Shown here: in pieces, positions 18,023 to 27,744 of the stretch
Position numbering within the stretch: position 1 is the first letter of the stretch
Layout: the number at the start of each line of letters is the position of its first letter
From: an uncultured Alteromonadales bacterium
GTDB taxonomy: Bacteria > Pseudomonadota > Gammaproteobacteria > Pseudomonadales > Cellvibrionaceae
DNA length: 53,911 nucleotides
Reading direction: 5' to 3'
NCBI GenBank assembly: GCA_937864365.1
Contig: CALMJT010000121.1
Span: 1 to 53,911, forward strand
The notes under the pieces: model-generated
What the model was told of the DNA's origin: nothing
Databases searched by the model: none
Seen by the model: only the letters and a program-made list of their open reading frames with translations
Translations under genes and position numbers: made by a program

Positions 18023-19402
18023 TCAATAAAATTCGAGATAGCGATTAAGTTCCCACTCTGAAACGTGTCGGTGATATTCTTGCCATTCGGTACGCTTGAT
18101 GGCTATGAAGGCGTTGATCAGCTCAGGACCTAAGGCTTCTTGCAGCACTAAGTCACTGGCAAGCTCGTCCAATGCGTCGTTTAGGGTTTCTGGCAGGCGC
18201 TCAACGCCCAACTCATCAACCTGCGCGTGGGTGAGTGTGAAAAAGTTGGTGTTGATTGGTTTGCTGGGTGTTAATTCTTGTTCAATACCGTGCAGACCGG
18301 CGGCGATGATTGCGGCGGTGGCCAAGTAGGCGTTCATGCTGCTGTCGCCAATTCGAATCTCAATGCGTCCGTAGGGAATTCGCAGCATGGCCGATCGGTT
18401 ATTGTCTCCGTAAGCGATGTATACCGGGGCCCAGCTGGGTCGTTCGGGCGTGCCAGACACTAAACGCTTATAAGAATTGACCGAAGGGCACAGTAGGGCG
18501 GTGAGTGCTTTAGCGTGGAGAGTAACGCCCGCTAAAAACTGATAGGCAAGCTTTGATAATCCCATTCCATTTGGGTCATTGGCGTCGTGGAATAGGTTAG
18601 TGCCGAGCTCATCTTGCATGGAGCAGTGCACATGCATGCCATTACCGGTGGTGGTTGACGATAACTTAGGTAGAAAGCTGCAAATCGCGCCATTTCGATG
18701 GGCAATTTCTTTGGCGCTCATTTTAAAAAGCTGAATATTATCGGCGGTTTTAAGCGCTTCGTCGTAGTCAAAGTTCAGCTCAAATTGACCGTTGGCGTCT
18801 TCGTGATCGATTTGGTAGACCTTAAGACCGGTAGCCTCCAAGGACTGATGGAGCGCCTCTAAAAAGGCGGTATTGCGAGTGATACCTTGATAATCGTATG
18901 TGGGCTTTGCCAGTGTGTCCGAACTGTCGAAGGGAACCACCTGATCATTGTCGTCGCGCTTAACCAGATAAAACTCAGGTTCAAGCCCGGTCATAAACGC
19001 CCAGCCGCGCTCTTTAAGACGGTCGGTTTGTTTCAATAAAACGTTTCTGCAATCAAGCGGATAATCTTTATCGGCAACTTGGCCACGACCACGAATCACC
19101 GCGTAACCCGGCAACCAAGTGAGCAGTGTTAGGGTGCTTAAATCACCAACCAACATGTATTCGGGATCTTGCGGGCTGATGGTAAAGCCTTGCACTGCCG
19201 CACCGGCAAATCCGGCACCGGTAGTTAGCAAGCTCTCTAAACAATGCGCTGGTACGCATTTGCTTTTGATACCACCGTGAATATCAACAAACTGCGCCAG
19301 CAAATATTGAACGTTGTGCTCTGCTAGAAACGCTTGCGCAGCCGCCAGAGCATTTTCTTCGGGGCATTGCCACTGTGTGGATTTTGGAGTGTTTCGAGAC
19401 AT
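18023..19402 (-). CDS. Type III glutamine synthetase-like ligase (GlnT/gamma-glutamyl-amine ligase type)
   Basis: 459 residues. Both synthetase domains are present: the beta-grasp start (YLLAQFVDIHGGIKSKCVP) and the catalytic part with TGLEPEFYLV, QFELNFDYDEAL, TGNGMHVHCS, SGTPERPSWAPVYIAYGDNNRSAM and RIEIRIGDSSMNAYL. The lack of the GlnA adenylylation-loop context and the PAY-like SGTPERP segment place it in the type III/GlnT group, which includes gamma-glutamylmethylamide synthetases. It could make glutamine or join glutamate to an amine. The ATG at 19402 has GGAG nine bases ahead; two upstream ATGs are less likely. First gene of the operon that runs to 14824. Confidence 0.85.
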   Translation of the reverse strand: MSRNTPKSTQWQCPEENALAAAQAFLAEHNVQYLLAQFVDIHGGIKSKCVPAHCLESLLTTGAGFAGAAVQGFTISPQDPEYMLVGDLSTLTLLTWLPGYAVIRGRGQVADKDYPLDCRNVLLKQTDRLKERGWAFMTGLEPEFYLVKRDDNDQVVPFDSSDTLAKPTYDYQGITRNTAFLEALHQSLEATGLKVYQIDHEDANGQFELNFDYDEALKTADNIQLFKMSAKEIAHRNGAICSFLPKLSSTTTGNGMHVHCSMQDELGTNLFHDANDPNGMGLSKLAYQFLAGVTLHAKALTALLCPSVNSYKRLVSGTPERPSWAPVYIAYGDNNRSAMLRIPYGRIEIRIGDSSMNAYLATAAIIAAGLHGIEQELTPSKPINTNFFTLTHAQVDELGVERLPETLNDALDELASDLVLQEALGPELINAFIAIKRTEWQEYHRHVSEWELNRYLEFY

Positions 19403-19537
19403 GGTTTTCATCTCCGTATTGGGATGAATCCAGTCTGTCAAATAGAGCGGGGGTTTGCGTTGACGGCTAAAACCGATTCGTTGACATTTCGCGCCATCGA
19501 CGCAACACCTATGGGCACAACGTCCGTGGGCAGAACC

Positions 19538-20572
19538 CTATGCGTCTCGCCATTGGCTGGGATTTACGCCCTTCCAACGTAAAAAGGCACGTGTAAACGC
19601 ACTTACTTCTGAATAACCCAACCGGTAGGCTATTTCAGAAATGGTTAACGTGTTGTAGGTCAGATAATAGGTGGCTAGGTCTTCGCGAACGGTTTCGGTC
19701 AAAATTTTAAAGGAGGTATTTTCTTCTTTGAGACGGCGTTGTAGCGACCGAATGGGCAGATTAAGTCTCTCTGCAACCTGCTCGATGCTGACCTCGCCTG
19801 AAGGCAAGCACTCAATTATCTCGTTTTTAACCCGTTTGGTTAGGCTAATAGGTGCCAGAGGTCGTCCTGCCATATCTTGAAGCATGCCCAGCAACACGCC
19901 ATTGAGCATTGAATCGGCTTTACTCATGGGCGTATCTAAGCAGGATTCGCGAAAACGAATGACATTGCGTGTCTGTTGGAAGCGAACATCACAGGCGAAG
20001 GCATCTCGATGCGGCCTTGCATCCACAAGCGCCGGGTGTTGAAAATCAACGCCCAGTGGCGCCCAAGATTCACCCATGGCACTTTTTACGACGTTATTGA
20101 GCATTCCTAACGTCAATTCGGCATCTTGTCGTCGATCTAAAATATCACCGTCGAGCAATCGGTACTCAAGCTCACAAATTCCTTTACGAACGTCCAATTG
20201 CAGTACGCTGTTGCGTTGGAATACAGGAAAGTAGGTCTGCATACCGTCTAAGGCGTCTCGTAAAGTCGCCGCGGTCGTTGCATAAAACCCAAATGCACCC
20301 AATCCATCGGGTTGAAATTGCTCGCCAAACCATAAACCAAAGTGTTCATTGCCCGTAGACTTTGCCGCCTCATGCATGGACAAAATGTACTGGCTCAGCG
20401 AAATATGGCGATTAGGTTGTTTGTATAGGTCGGGGGCTAAGCCTGAACGCGCCAATACTTGCTCGCTTTTACCACCTTGGATATCGATAAACCTATCCAA
20501 GCCAACGGTTACCGAGGCAATAACACTGGATGCGTTTTGTTTTTGCGATGAAACTTGCAATGAATTGATCAT
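19538..20572 (-). CDS. AraC family transcriptional regulator
   Basis: 344 residues. The N-terminal 230 residues resemble the ArgR/OruR-like ligand domain of AraC regulators (LDRFIDIQGGKSEQVLARSGL and LGAFGFYATTAATLRDAL). The C-terminal 100 residues hold two helix-turn-helix motifs (SIEQVAERLNLPIRSLQRRLKEENTSF and TISEIAYRLGYSEVSAFTRAFLRWKGVNPSQWR). The ATG at 20572 follows GGGGG at seven bases. It is on the same strand, 135 bases upstream of the ligase gene, and is the obvious candidate activator of the nitrogen cassette. Confidence 0.92.
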   Translation of the reverse strand: MINSLQVSSQKQNASSVIASVTVGLDRFIDIQGGKSEQVLARSGLAPDLYKQPNRHISLSQYILSMHEAAKSTGNEHFGLWFGEQFQPDGLGAFGFYATTAATLRDALDGMQTYFPVFQRNSVLQLDVRKGICELEYRLLDGDILDRRQDAELTLGMLNNVVKSAMGESWAPLGVDFQHPALVDARPHRDAFACDVRFQQTRNVIRFRESCLDTPMSKADSMLNGVLLGMLQDMAGRPLAPISLTKRVKNEIIECLPSGEVSIEQVAERLNLPIRSLQRRLKEENTSFKILTETVREDLATYYLTYNTLTISEIAYRLGYSEVSAFTRAFLRWKGVNPSQWRDA

Positions 20573-20773
20573 GACCAGACCCCCATTAGGATAATCTCTG
20601 ATCAGCAATAAGGGTACCACTCTCGGAAAAACCGATAACCTATTGAATCATATTGATTTTTTATAGAGATTCAGTGCTAGTGCTGTTTTATAGTGCACTA
20701 AAATGCGTCGTTGGCGCACGACGATACATTAAGAAGTTATAAACACCTCTACAGAACTTTGATTTGCTGCCAT

Positions 20774-20814
20774 AAAAAAAGCCGCATGCCAATCTCCATG
20801 ACACGCGGCTTTTT
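20774..20814 (-). terminator. Rho-independent terminator of the cohesin/dockerin operon
   Basis: AAAAAGCCGC pairs with GCGGCTTTTT across a 19-base loop, 27 bases past the cohesin gene stop. A- and T-tracts on both sides make it potentially bidirectional. Confidence 0.85.
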
Positions 20815-20840
20815 AGGGGTGCGTTTTAAAAAATTGAAGC

Positions 20841-21320
20841 TTACTGAACGGTTACAGTGGTTACAAAACCAACCGAGGCGGGGTAGCGCACCAAGCTGGT
20901 TGTTACACTATCTCTGACCGTGGTTTGCACCTGCGCAGTATCTCCTGCTGAACCGACAATTTCAAAAATCAGATTCACCAAAGGCACTGAGGCTGTCGGG
21001 GATGTAAGCGAAGTCTGATTCGACACCACAATCGCGTAGTTACCGTCGTTATTTTGGTGGCTACTGAACAGACCACTAAAATCTCCATCCGCGGCGGTAA
21101 TATCCACCAGCGATAAAACCGCAGGATCAAAACTCACTTCAAACTCAACACCACCCATAGGATCTGCACCCGCAAAGAATACAGCAGGAAGCGTAAGTTG
21201 TTGGCCGGCAGAGACAGTGACATTGTTTTCGTCAAAAAACACATCACCAATAAACTGTGCGTTGGCGCCTTGCCAACAACACAGTAGAACCATTGCCATT
21301 AATATTTTTGAAAATTTCAT
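20841..21320 (-). CDS. Secreted single-domain cohesin protein
   Basis: 159 residues: a Sec signal peptide (MKFSKILMAMVLLCCWQGANA, cleaved before QF), then one domain that reads as a cohesin: NNVTVSAGQQLTLPAVFFAGADPMGGVEFEVSFDPAVLSLVDI, a middle part ending LVNLIFEIVGSAGDTAQVQ and a last strand VGFVTTVTV. The pattern of a gain-of-structure strand, FDPAVL and a late G-D-T strand is that of type I/II cohesins, which bind dockerins. The ATG shares one base with the stop of the giant lipoprotein gene upstream (TAATG). That protein carries a dockerin, so the two gene products are likely partners. There is no enzyme domain or anchor here. Family call by eye. Confidence 0.78.
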   Translation of the reverse strand: MKFSKILMAMVLLCCWQGANAQFIGDVFFDENNVTVSAGQQLTLPAVFFAGADPMGGVEFEVSFDPAVLSLVDITAADGDFSGLFSSHQNNDGNYAIVVSNQTSLTSPTASVPLVNLIFEIVGSAGDTAQVQTTVRDSVTTSLVRYPASVGFVTTVTVQ

Positions 21321-24300
21321 TAGTTTGGCTCTCCTACGCGGATGGTTATGCTAAGCGTCTCGCCCTGATTTAGACCTGCGGTACTAATTTCGGTTGATCC
21401 ATCAAAACGAATTCTTGTGCGATCTACGGGATCGTTAACAATGACCTCATTTGCGTCAAAGATGACGACGATAATGGTACCGCCAAACATTGCTGATGCA
21501 CGGCCAACAAACTCAAGCTCGTTAATGCCAAACGGCAGTTGGTAAGTGTTCTCAAGCAATACGTTTGGATCTTCGGCAATCACGGTAGACTCGCCATTGA
21601 TACGAAGCTCAAAGATATCATCTTTGATCGACCCGTTATCGCCAAAGCGAATTCGAATCGGCATAACTCCACAGGTAATCTCCACCGATTTTTGCTGCAC
21701 AAGATCGCGAATTTGTACCTGCCCATTCACATCGGCGAATTGAACAAAATTAGCATCTCCGGGCGCAAAACAGCCAAAGTCTGCTTGATCAGGTGCGGTC
21801 ACCGATAGATCACCACCAACCGCCGAATTAGCGTCAAAAATTCGTGTGGCATCTAAGGTAATACTTTGATCAATAAACAGAGCCAGATACTGAGAGCCCA
21901 CATCCGACAGGATTCCAGTGACTTCTGCCGCAGAGGTTGGTTGACCAGTAACAGCCGAGACCTGGCTGGTTAGCAATGCCAGTAAATCGTTACCGAGCAA
22001 ATCCAACAAATCTACAAGAGCACCGTTTGAGGCTCGACCTGCTAGCAAATTACTGATGACTTGATCGGCAAGAATTGCCTGCAATTCAACATCACCGGTG
22101 CCAGAAATCATCTGAGCATCCACAAAGCGTCGAACGGTCTCGCCACCAGTGACATCCAACTGCGGAGTAATTTGCGAGCGTTGACCCACCATTTGCTCGG
22201 TTGGGTTCGCCAGTAAACGCAGGCGCAATTCGGTATCACTGAACAAGTCGGCAATGGTTGATGCGAAAGCAAGTTCGGAGGTAACCACCGGACACTGCTC
22301 CGTCCAAGCGGCAACGGCATCGGCCGGTAGGCTTTCTGACAGCACCGAAACCTCTAGGGCATCGCAGCTCAAACCAATCAAGGTAGTCGCAGCGCGAGTT
22401 AGATCAAAGGTGTCTTGCAAATGACACAACGATGGAACTGTTTCACTGCACACGTCTAACAAACCGCTTGGATTTACCGACGTGCCGTTGGTAATGGCTT
22501 CATCTGTGGTACTTAATAGACTGCGGAATGCGTCTAAACCATTTGCATACAATGCCTGTTGGAGCACGGCCGCCAGCGGCGAATCGTTATTATCGATTAG
22601 CAGTAATCGGAATTGATCAAAGGTTGTCGATAGATTTGCACGACCGACCGTCAAAGACGCACCCAATACAGCAGAGTTTTGACCAGTAACGCTCAGGTCA
22701 GATAGCAATGCATCCAGCGATAATTGTTGCAACTCGAAGGCTCGCTCGAACTCATTCAAGAAATCCATTACGTCGATGGTCGCATCTGAAGGTGGCAATG
22801 GCTGCTCACCGAGCTCAACGGTAAAGGTATCCGACAGGATATTGCCACCGCTTTGAACATCTACCTGCACGCTTGCGGTTACGCCCGCCAGGCTGGCCTC
22901 AGCCGGAATGGTGAAGTACACGTAACCTTGAGCAAATTGCGTGATCGATTGCGCGGCAAAACCATTGACGGTAATCGCTAACGAATCGAGCGGCGCTACC
23001 AAGTTTGGCGAAATAACCAGAGCGCTACCGCCCGGGATATTTTGTGGTGGTGAAATAAAGCGCGCGATAAAGTCTTGCGAGGCGACAATACTGCACAGTA
23101 ATTCAACGTCAACAAGATCGAAATCGGCGTCTAGATCGATATTCGCGGCGATTGCCTCATCGCGATCGGCTGCGTCTCGCAAACCACCAAAGCGCTGGGT
23201 TGCCAAAACAACGTCCACCAAATCGATTTGACCGTCGCCGTTCAGATCACCAATGGTTGGGAAGCCAAACTCCTCTGGGAAAGGCTGACCTGAATTGCTG
23301 ATCACTACCGATAATTGATCGGTAACAATCACATCATCACCAACAAAAACCTGCGCGGTGACTTGTACCGTTTCTTCGGTGGCAAAGCTGAAGCTCGCCG
23401 AAGGTGTGCCGGTATCGGTAAAGGTGAAGCTTTGACCATCACTGGTTGTAAACACCACGCGATCGAAGTTGGCATTTATCGGCGCCACTGTGGCAACAAA
23501 GTTTAACGTTTGGCCAGTAACAGCAATAGAAATAGGCGCATTCAGAGCCACAAACTCAGGTAGCTGTTCCATAGCTACGATACTGATTGGCGTTGTTATG
23601 AACGACTGGAAGCCAGAGAATACTTCTGCGGTTACGGTGAAATTGCCAACCGCATTAAAGACAATATTGGTTGAATCACCGACTACACCGGTAACAGTAT
23701 CAACAACGTCACCGTTACCGTCTGCGATGGTAAATACCACTCGATCAATCGGGCTGGTTTGTGGCGTGATGGTCACATCAAAGCTCAATGCTTCGCCCAA
23801 AATCACTTCGCTGGCAGAGCTGGTCACCGTTGCCGAAATAGGCTCTGCAATGGTGATACTTGAGTTGGTTTCTATAACTTCGTCACCAATAAACACGCGA
23901 GTGGTTACATCAAAATCGCCCGCAGTATTAAAGGTGATGTTGGTGGCAGCGCCAGTGGTGTTACCCGCAATAGGAGTCGCTAGGCCAGAGACCACATATT
24001 CAATACGTGTTACTAAATCTAGGGCTTCCGCCGGAGTTAACGCCGTGGTAAACGCTACTTCGCCGCCGGTTAGTGCTTCGGTTGGTGCTGTGACAGTGAC
24101 TTCCGGTAAATTCGCGTTAACACTGAAGCTGCCCGCGTCGATTACCTCGTTACCAATAAGCACCTGAGCAGACACTGTAAAGGCACCAGAAACTGGGAAA
24201 TCTAGGTTAAATGGACTGCCGTCTACTGGGCCGTTTACCACACGATCTGCAATCGCTGGATCATCGCTCGTAATGGTGTAGACGATGCTATCGGCGACCG

Positions 24301-27037
24301 TACCTTGTGGCGATAAGCCAACGGAGACTGGCACGCTGTCACCCACAATAATAGTGGCAGGCGCAAATGTGGTGGTAATCGCAGGCAAGGATACAGCCAC
24401 TGCAATTGGATCACTGACGGTGGTTTCGCCATTCACGGTAACTTCACCAACAACGCTAAAGTTGCCCGCGCTTGGGAAATTAATATTAATCGGCGAGCCA
24501 TCAAGCGGTGCGTTCACAACCTGTTCTGCGCCGGTATCGGTGTTGGTTACGTGGTAAATAAATGCCGATGCGTTAGTGCCAACCGGTTGAATATCCGCCG
24601 AGAACGACAGCGGTGAATTAACAACCGTTGAGTTCGCTGAGCTGATTAAATCAACACTAACTGGATTTGCAACAGTAATTGAAGACACATCTTCAATTAC
24701 CTCGTCACCTACAAAAACGCGGGTAGTGACGGTAAAAGTACCCGCAGCAGGGAAGGTGATATCGGTTGCGGTGCCATCAGTTGTACCTTCTACCGTGCGC
24801 TCAACACCGTTTTCGGTGATGACATATTGCACACGGTCAACCAACGCCAGCGCTTCGCTTGGCGATACCGTGGTGGTGTAAGCAACAGGTTGGCCGGTTA
24901 ATACTTGTACTGGCGCCGTAACCGTAACCTCTGGTAAGGCTGCATCAACACTAAATTCACCGGCGTCGATCACTTCGTTACCAATAAAGACTTGCGCAGT
25001 TACGGTGAAACCACCCGCTCTTGGGAAATCTAATTCGAATGGGCTGCCATCGACGGGGCCTTCAATCACACGATTAGCAATCGCCGGATCGCTGCTTGTG
25101 ACGGTATAAACAATACGATCGGCAAGGGTACCCTGTGGTGTTAGCTCAATGGCAACCGGAACGGAACCGCCCACTAAAACCCCACCCGAGGGGAAGTTAG
25201 TCTGTAGCGTTGGCAAGGTTGCCGTAACGGTAACAGGCGAACTGGTTGTCACTTCACCATTAACGGTTACTTCACCAACCACGGTAAACTCACCAGCGTT
25301 AGGGAAGGTAATCTCGAAAGCGCTACCATCCACCGGAGCAGTAATGATTTGCTCTTCACCGGTAGCCGCATTAGTGACTCGATAAACAACACTGTCGGCA
25401 ACAGTGCCTTCGGGCTGAATATTTGCGGTAAAACTGAGCGCTCCGCCAACCACAGTCTCGGTTGCAGAACCGGTAATCGTGGTGCTAACCGGCACAGCCA
25501 CATCAACCACAATTTCTTCGGTAAGAACTTCTTCGCCAATAAATACTTGAGCAACAATCGAAAACTGACCCGGATTGGCGAAGCTAATTTCGGTTGCGGT
25601 GCCTTGGGCATTACCGGCAACCACACGCTCAACGCCGTTTTCAGTAATTACGTATCGAACTTCGGTAATGAGGTCTGCAGATTCAAGGGGAGTAAAGCTT
25701 GATGTGTACAGCAGCGTTTGGCCAATCAAGGCATTGGTAGGCCCAGTAAGGGTCACGGTCGGCAATGTTGATGAGACAGTAAACTCGCCAGCATCGATAA
25801 TTTCATTGCCAATAAATATTTGCGCGCTAACAGTAAACTCGCCTGCGGTTTGAAACTCCAGATCGGCAACACTGCCATCAACGGGACCTTCAACTTCTAT
25901 TGGCGCAACCGTTGGATCGCTGCTGGTAATGGTGTAAACCACCCGATCTGGCACCGTACCTTGGGGTTCTATCTGAATAGAAGCCGGTACCGTTTGGCTA
26001 ACCAAAATATTGCTGGCCGTAAAATCTGTAGTAAACGTAGGAAGCTCAACAGTGACAGATACCGATTCACTTAAAAAGGTATCGCCGCCCACCGAGATTT
26101 CGCTAACAACCGTAAATGTACCGGCATCAAGAAAATCAACCGCAAATGGACTGCCATCTACCGGCGCTTCAACTTCACGCTCTTCTCCGGTTTCGGTATT
26201 GGTAATGCGATAAATAACGCTTTCAGCAATTGTGCCGTCAGGCTGGATATTGGCTTCAAAAATAAGCGGACTGCCAACAATAGACTCAACAGCGCTTGGA
26301 ATAATCTCAACCGTCGTTGGAGTTTGAACCTCAAAGGTAAAGTCGTCGGCAGCAACAACCACTCCATTTACAAACGCTTCCGCTCTTACCCTAACCGGGC
26401 CGGCGTTGGTAAAATTAAATTGCGCGTTGACTCCTTCAACAACTTCGGTGCCTTGGCTGGTCGTTGCTGTAAATACAACACGATCAACTTGAGTATCGAT
26501 AGGAGAAAATAGGGCAGAAAAAACCACAGGCTCGCCTGCAAAGATTTCGGGACTTGCAGATTCAATTTGCAGAGCAATAGGCTGGGTTACAACAACCGTA
26601 GATTGCGCCGAAGCAACGACTTCTCCGCCAGAGATAACGCGCACCGTCACCGAAAAGGTACCGGCTTGATCAAAACTAATTTCTGCCGGGCTACCTTGAA
26701 TGGTGCGACCATCGCTGGTGACAAACTCAATGCGATCTACATTCGCATTTGCCGGAAAAACTTCAACTGAAAATGAGAAGGGATCACCAACTTCGCCGGT
26801 TTGCGCACTACTGGTTATCTCGGCCGATACGCCGTTGGGCGTTTCTGTTGGATCGGTAGGATCACCGTCGTCGCCGTCACCTTCGCCACCGGTGCCACCA
26901 TCGCCTGAACCGCCGCCACCATTATCGGGTGTTTCACCCGAGCCGCCGCCGTGAATAGATTGATCAACATTGGGGCCATCAGAACAGGCAGCCAATAAAG
27001 CAATTAAGGCTGCAATTATAAAGTGGTTGGTTTTCAT
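21320..27037 (-). CDS. Giant lipoprotein with about 13 Ig-like repeats and a dockerin
   Basis: 1905 residues. A lipobox (ALIALLAACSDG, Cys18) implies membrane anchoring, followed by a Gly/Asp-rich linker to about residue 68. Residues 70-1245 are about 13 Ig-like domains of 85-95 residues, each with a DRVVYTIT-like strand and an AGTFTVTAQVFIGNEV-like end. Residues about 1260-1316 form a type I dockerin: GDLNGDGQIDLVDVVLATQRFGG and a second loop NIDLDADFDLVDVELL, with the usual calcium-binding Asp/Asn positions. Residues about 1325-1410 resemble a TIG-like domain. The last 490 residues are mostly helical, then beta, and I do not recognise them. First gene of a two-gene operon with a cohesin. 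Function: surface scaffold or adhesin (inference). Confidence 0.9.
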   Translation of the reverse strand: MKTNHFIIAALIALLAACSDGPNVDQSIHGGGSGETPDNGGGGSGDGGTGGEGDGDDGDPTDPTETPNGVSAEITSSAQTGEVGDPFSFSVEVFPANANVDRIEFVTSDGRTIQGSPAEISFDQAGTFSVTVRVISGGEVVASAQSTVVVTQPIALQIESASPEIFAGEPVVFSALFSPIDTQVDRVVFTATTSQGTEVVEGVNAQFNFTNAGPVRVRAEAFVNGVVVAADDFTFEVQTPTTVEIIPSAVESIVGSPLIFEANIQPDGTIAESVIYRITNTETGEEREVEAPVDGSPFAVDFLDAGTFTVVSEISVGGDTFLSESVSVTVELPTFTTDFTASNILVSQTVPASIQIEPQGTVPDRVVYTITSSDPTVAPIEVEGPVDGSVADLEFQTAGEFTVSAQIFIGNEIIDAGEFTVSSTLPTVTLTGPTNALIGQTLLYTSSFTPLESADLITEVRYVITENGVERVVAGNAQGTATEISFANPGQFSIVAQVFIGEEVLTEEIVVDVAVPVSTTITGSATETVVGGALSFTANIQPEGTVADSVVYRVTNAATGEEQIITAPVDGSAFEITFPNAGEFTVVGEVTVNGEVTTSSPVTVTATLPTLQTNFPSGGVLVGGSVPVAIELTPQGTLADRIVYTVTSSDPAIANRVIEGPVDGSPFELDFPRAGGFTVTAQVFIGNEVIDAGEFSVDAALPEVTVTAPVQVLTGQPVAYTTTVSPSEALALVDRVQYVITENGVERTVEGTTDGTATDITFPAAGTFTVTTRVFVGDEVIEDVSSITVANPVSVDLISSANSTVVNSPLSFSADIQPVGTNASAFIYHVTNTDTGAEQVVNAPLDGSPININFPSAGNFSVVGEVTVNGETTVSDPIAVAVSLPAITTTFAPATIIVGDSVPVSVGLSPQGTVADSIVYTITSDDPAIADRVVNGPVDGSPFNLDFPVSGAFTVSAQVLIGNEVIDAGSFSVNANLPEVTVTAPTEALTGGEVAFTTALTPAEALDLVTRIEYVVSGLATPIAGNTTGAATNITFNTAGDFDVTTRVFIGDEVIETNSSITIAEPISATVTSSASEVILGEALSFDVTITPQTSPIDRVVFTIADGNGDVVDTVTGVVGDSTNIVFNAVGNFTVTAEVFSGFQSFITTPISIVAMEQLPEFVALNAPISIAVTGQTLNFVATVAPINANFDRVVFTTSDGQSFTFTDTGTPSASFSFATEETVQVTAQVFVGDDVIVTDQLSVVISNSGQPFPEEFGFPTIGDLNGDGQIDLVDVVLATQRFGGLRDAADRDEAIAANIDLDADFDLVDVELLCSIVASQDFIARFISPPQNIPGGSALVISPNLVAPLDSLAITVNGFAAQSITQFAQGYVYFTIPAEASLAGVTASVQVDVQSGGNILSDTFTVELGEQPLPPSDATIDVMDFLNEFERAFELQQLSLDALLSDLSVTGQNSAVLGASLTVGRANLSTTFDQFRLLLIDNNDSPLAAVLQQALYANGLDAFRSLLSTTDEAITNGTSVNPSGLLDVCSETVPSLCHLQDTFDLTRAATTLIGLSCDALEVSVLSESLPADAVAAWTEQCPVVTSELAFASTIADLFSDTELRLRLLANPTEQMVGQRSQITPQLDVTGGETVRRFVDAQMISGTGDVELQAILADQVISNLLAGRASNGALVDLLDLLGNDLLALLTSQVSAVTGQPTSAAEVTGILSDVGSQYLALFIDQSITLDATRIFDANSAVGGDLSVTAPDQADFGCFAPGDANFVQFADVNGQVQIRDLVQQKSVEITCGVMPIRIRFGDNGSIKDDIFELRINGESTVIAEDPNVLLENTYQLPFGINELEFVGRASAMFGGTIIVVIFDANEVIVNDPVDRTRIRFDGSTEISTAGLNQGETLSITIRVGEPN
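23840..26317 (-). repeat. Threefold tandem repeat of a three-domain block (about 828 bp each) inside the lipoprotein gene
   Basis: The nine central Ig-like domains fall into three types in the order A-B-C, A-B-C, A-B-C. Type A has NIQP-GT-A-S-V-YR-TN-TGEE, type B has PQGT-D-VYT-TSSDPA, type C has RVQYVITENGVER. The blocks begin near residues 241, 517 and 793, i.e. about 25490-26317, 24662-25489 and 23840-24661. The third C domain lacks part of the ENGVER strand. Confidence 0.85.
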
Positions 27038-27518
27038 TGAATTTCCCTATTTTCGTTGCAAGACAACGCACAAACTACTTTTTGTTTTGTTCCTAAAAAT
27101 CCTTTCCCTATACCAATAGGGTTTATAAACAAGGAGCAAATTCGTGGAATGCGATTTATTGTGCGACCGAAGCTGCTTAAGGTTTTATAACCTTTAGATT
27201 TAAAATTTCGCAAAGATTATATTTTCAACTAATAACACTCTCAACTGAATTATTAGAATTGTTCGTTTTTCTGTACTAAACGATATAAGCATTCTCTTAC
27301 AAGATAACGCTTTTTTATTGTTTGCTAATATTTATACGTAAAAAAAAATGTAAAAGTTGAATGGTCACAACAAACAAACCTGACCTTAACCGATTATTTT
27401 TCAGGTATTAATCAATTTCGCCTTACACAGATAAAACACACCTGTATTAAGAATTCAAAAAGACACAAAAATAAAAACGTATTTAGGCGGCGACTTAGAA
27501 TCAACATTAAAAACAAAA

Positions 27519-27669
27519 GGAAACTCTGATTAACCTAGAGTTTCCAGCGACACAAGGATGTGTCGCCAATTTCAAGAACGGTAAGTGATTGAAATTGTGA
27601 AGAAATTGGAAATCGCATTTTCAATTTCTGCCCTCTGATTAAATCAGGGATGAGTTAATCAGAGGTTCC
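27519..27669 (+). repeat. 151-bp MITE-like hairpin repeat, intact copy 1
   Basis: Terminal inverted repeats: GGAAACTCTGATTAA at the left end and TTAATCAGAGGTTCC at the right, 14 of 15 positions complementary. It is flanked by AAAA on both sides (27515-27518 and 27670-27673), a possible 4-bp target duplication although low in complexity. Five hairpins follow one another: 27519-27545, 27547-27566 (GCGACACA AGGA TGTGTCGC), 27568-27596, 27602-27628 and 27632-27665 (CCTCTGATTAA/TTAATCAGAGG). No reading frame. About 95% identical to the inverted copy at 34693. Confidence 0.9.
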
Positions 27670-27744
27670 AAAAGCAAAATACACAGTCTAAAAACTACCG
27701 TTGAATGCAGCCTCAAGTCTACAACTGCACACGCACACCCGGCC

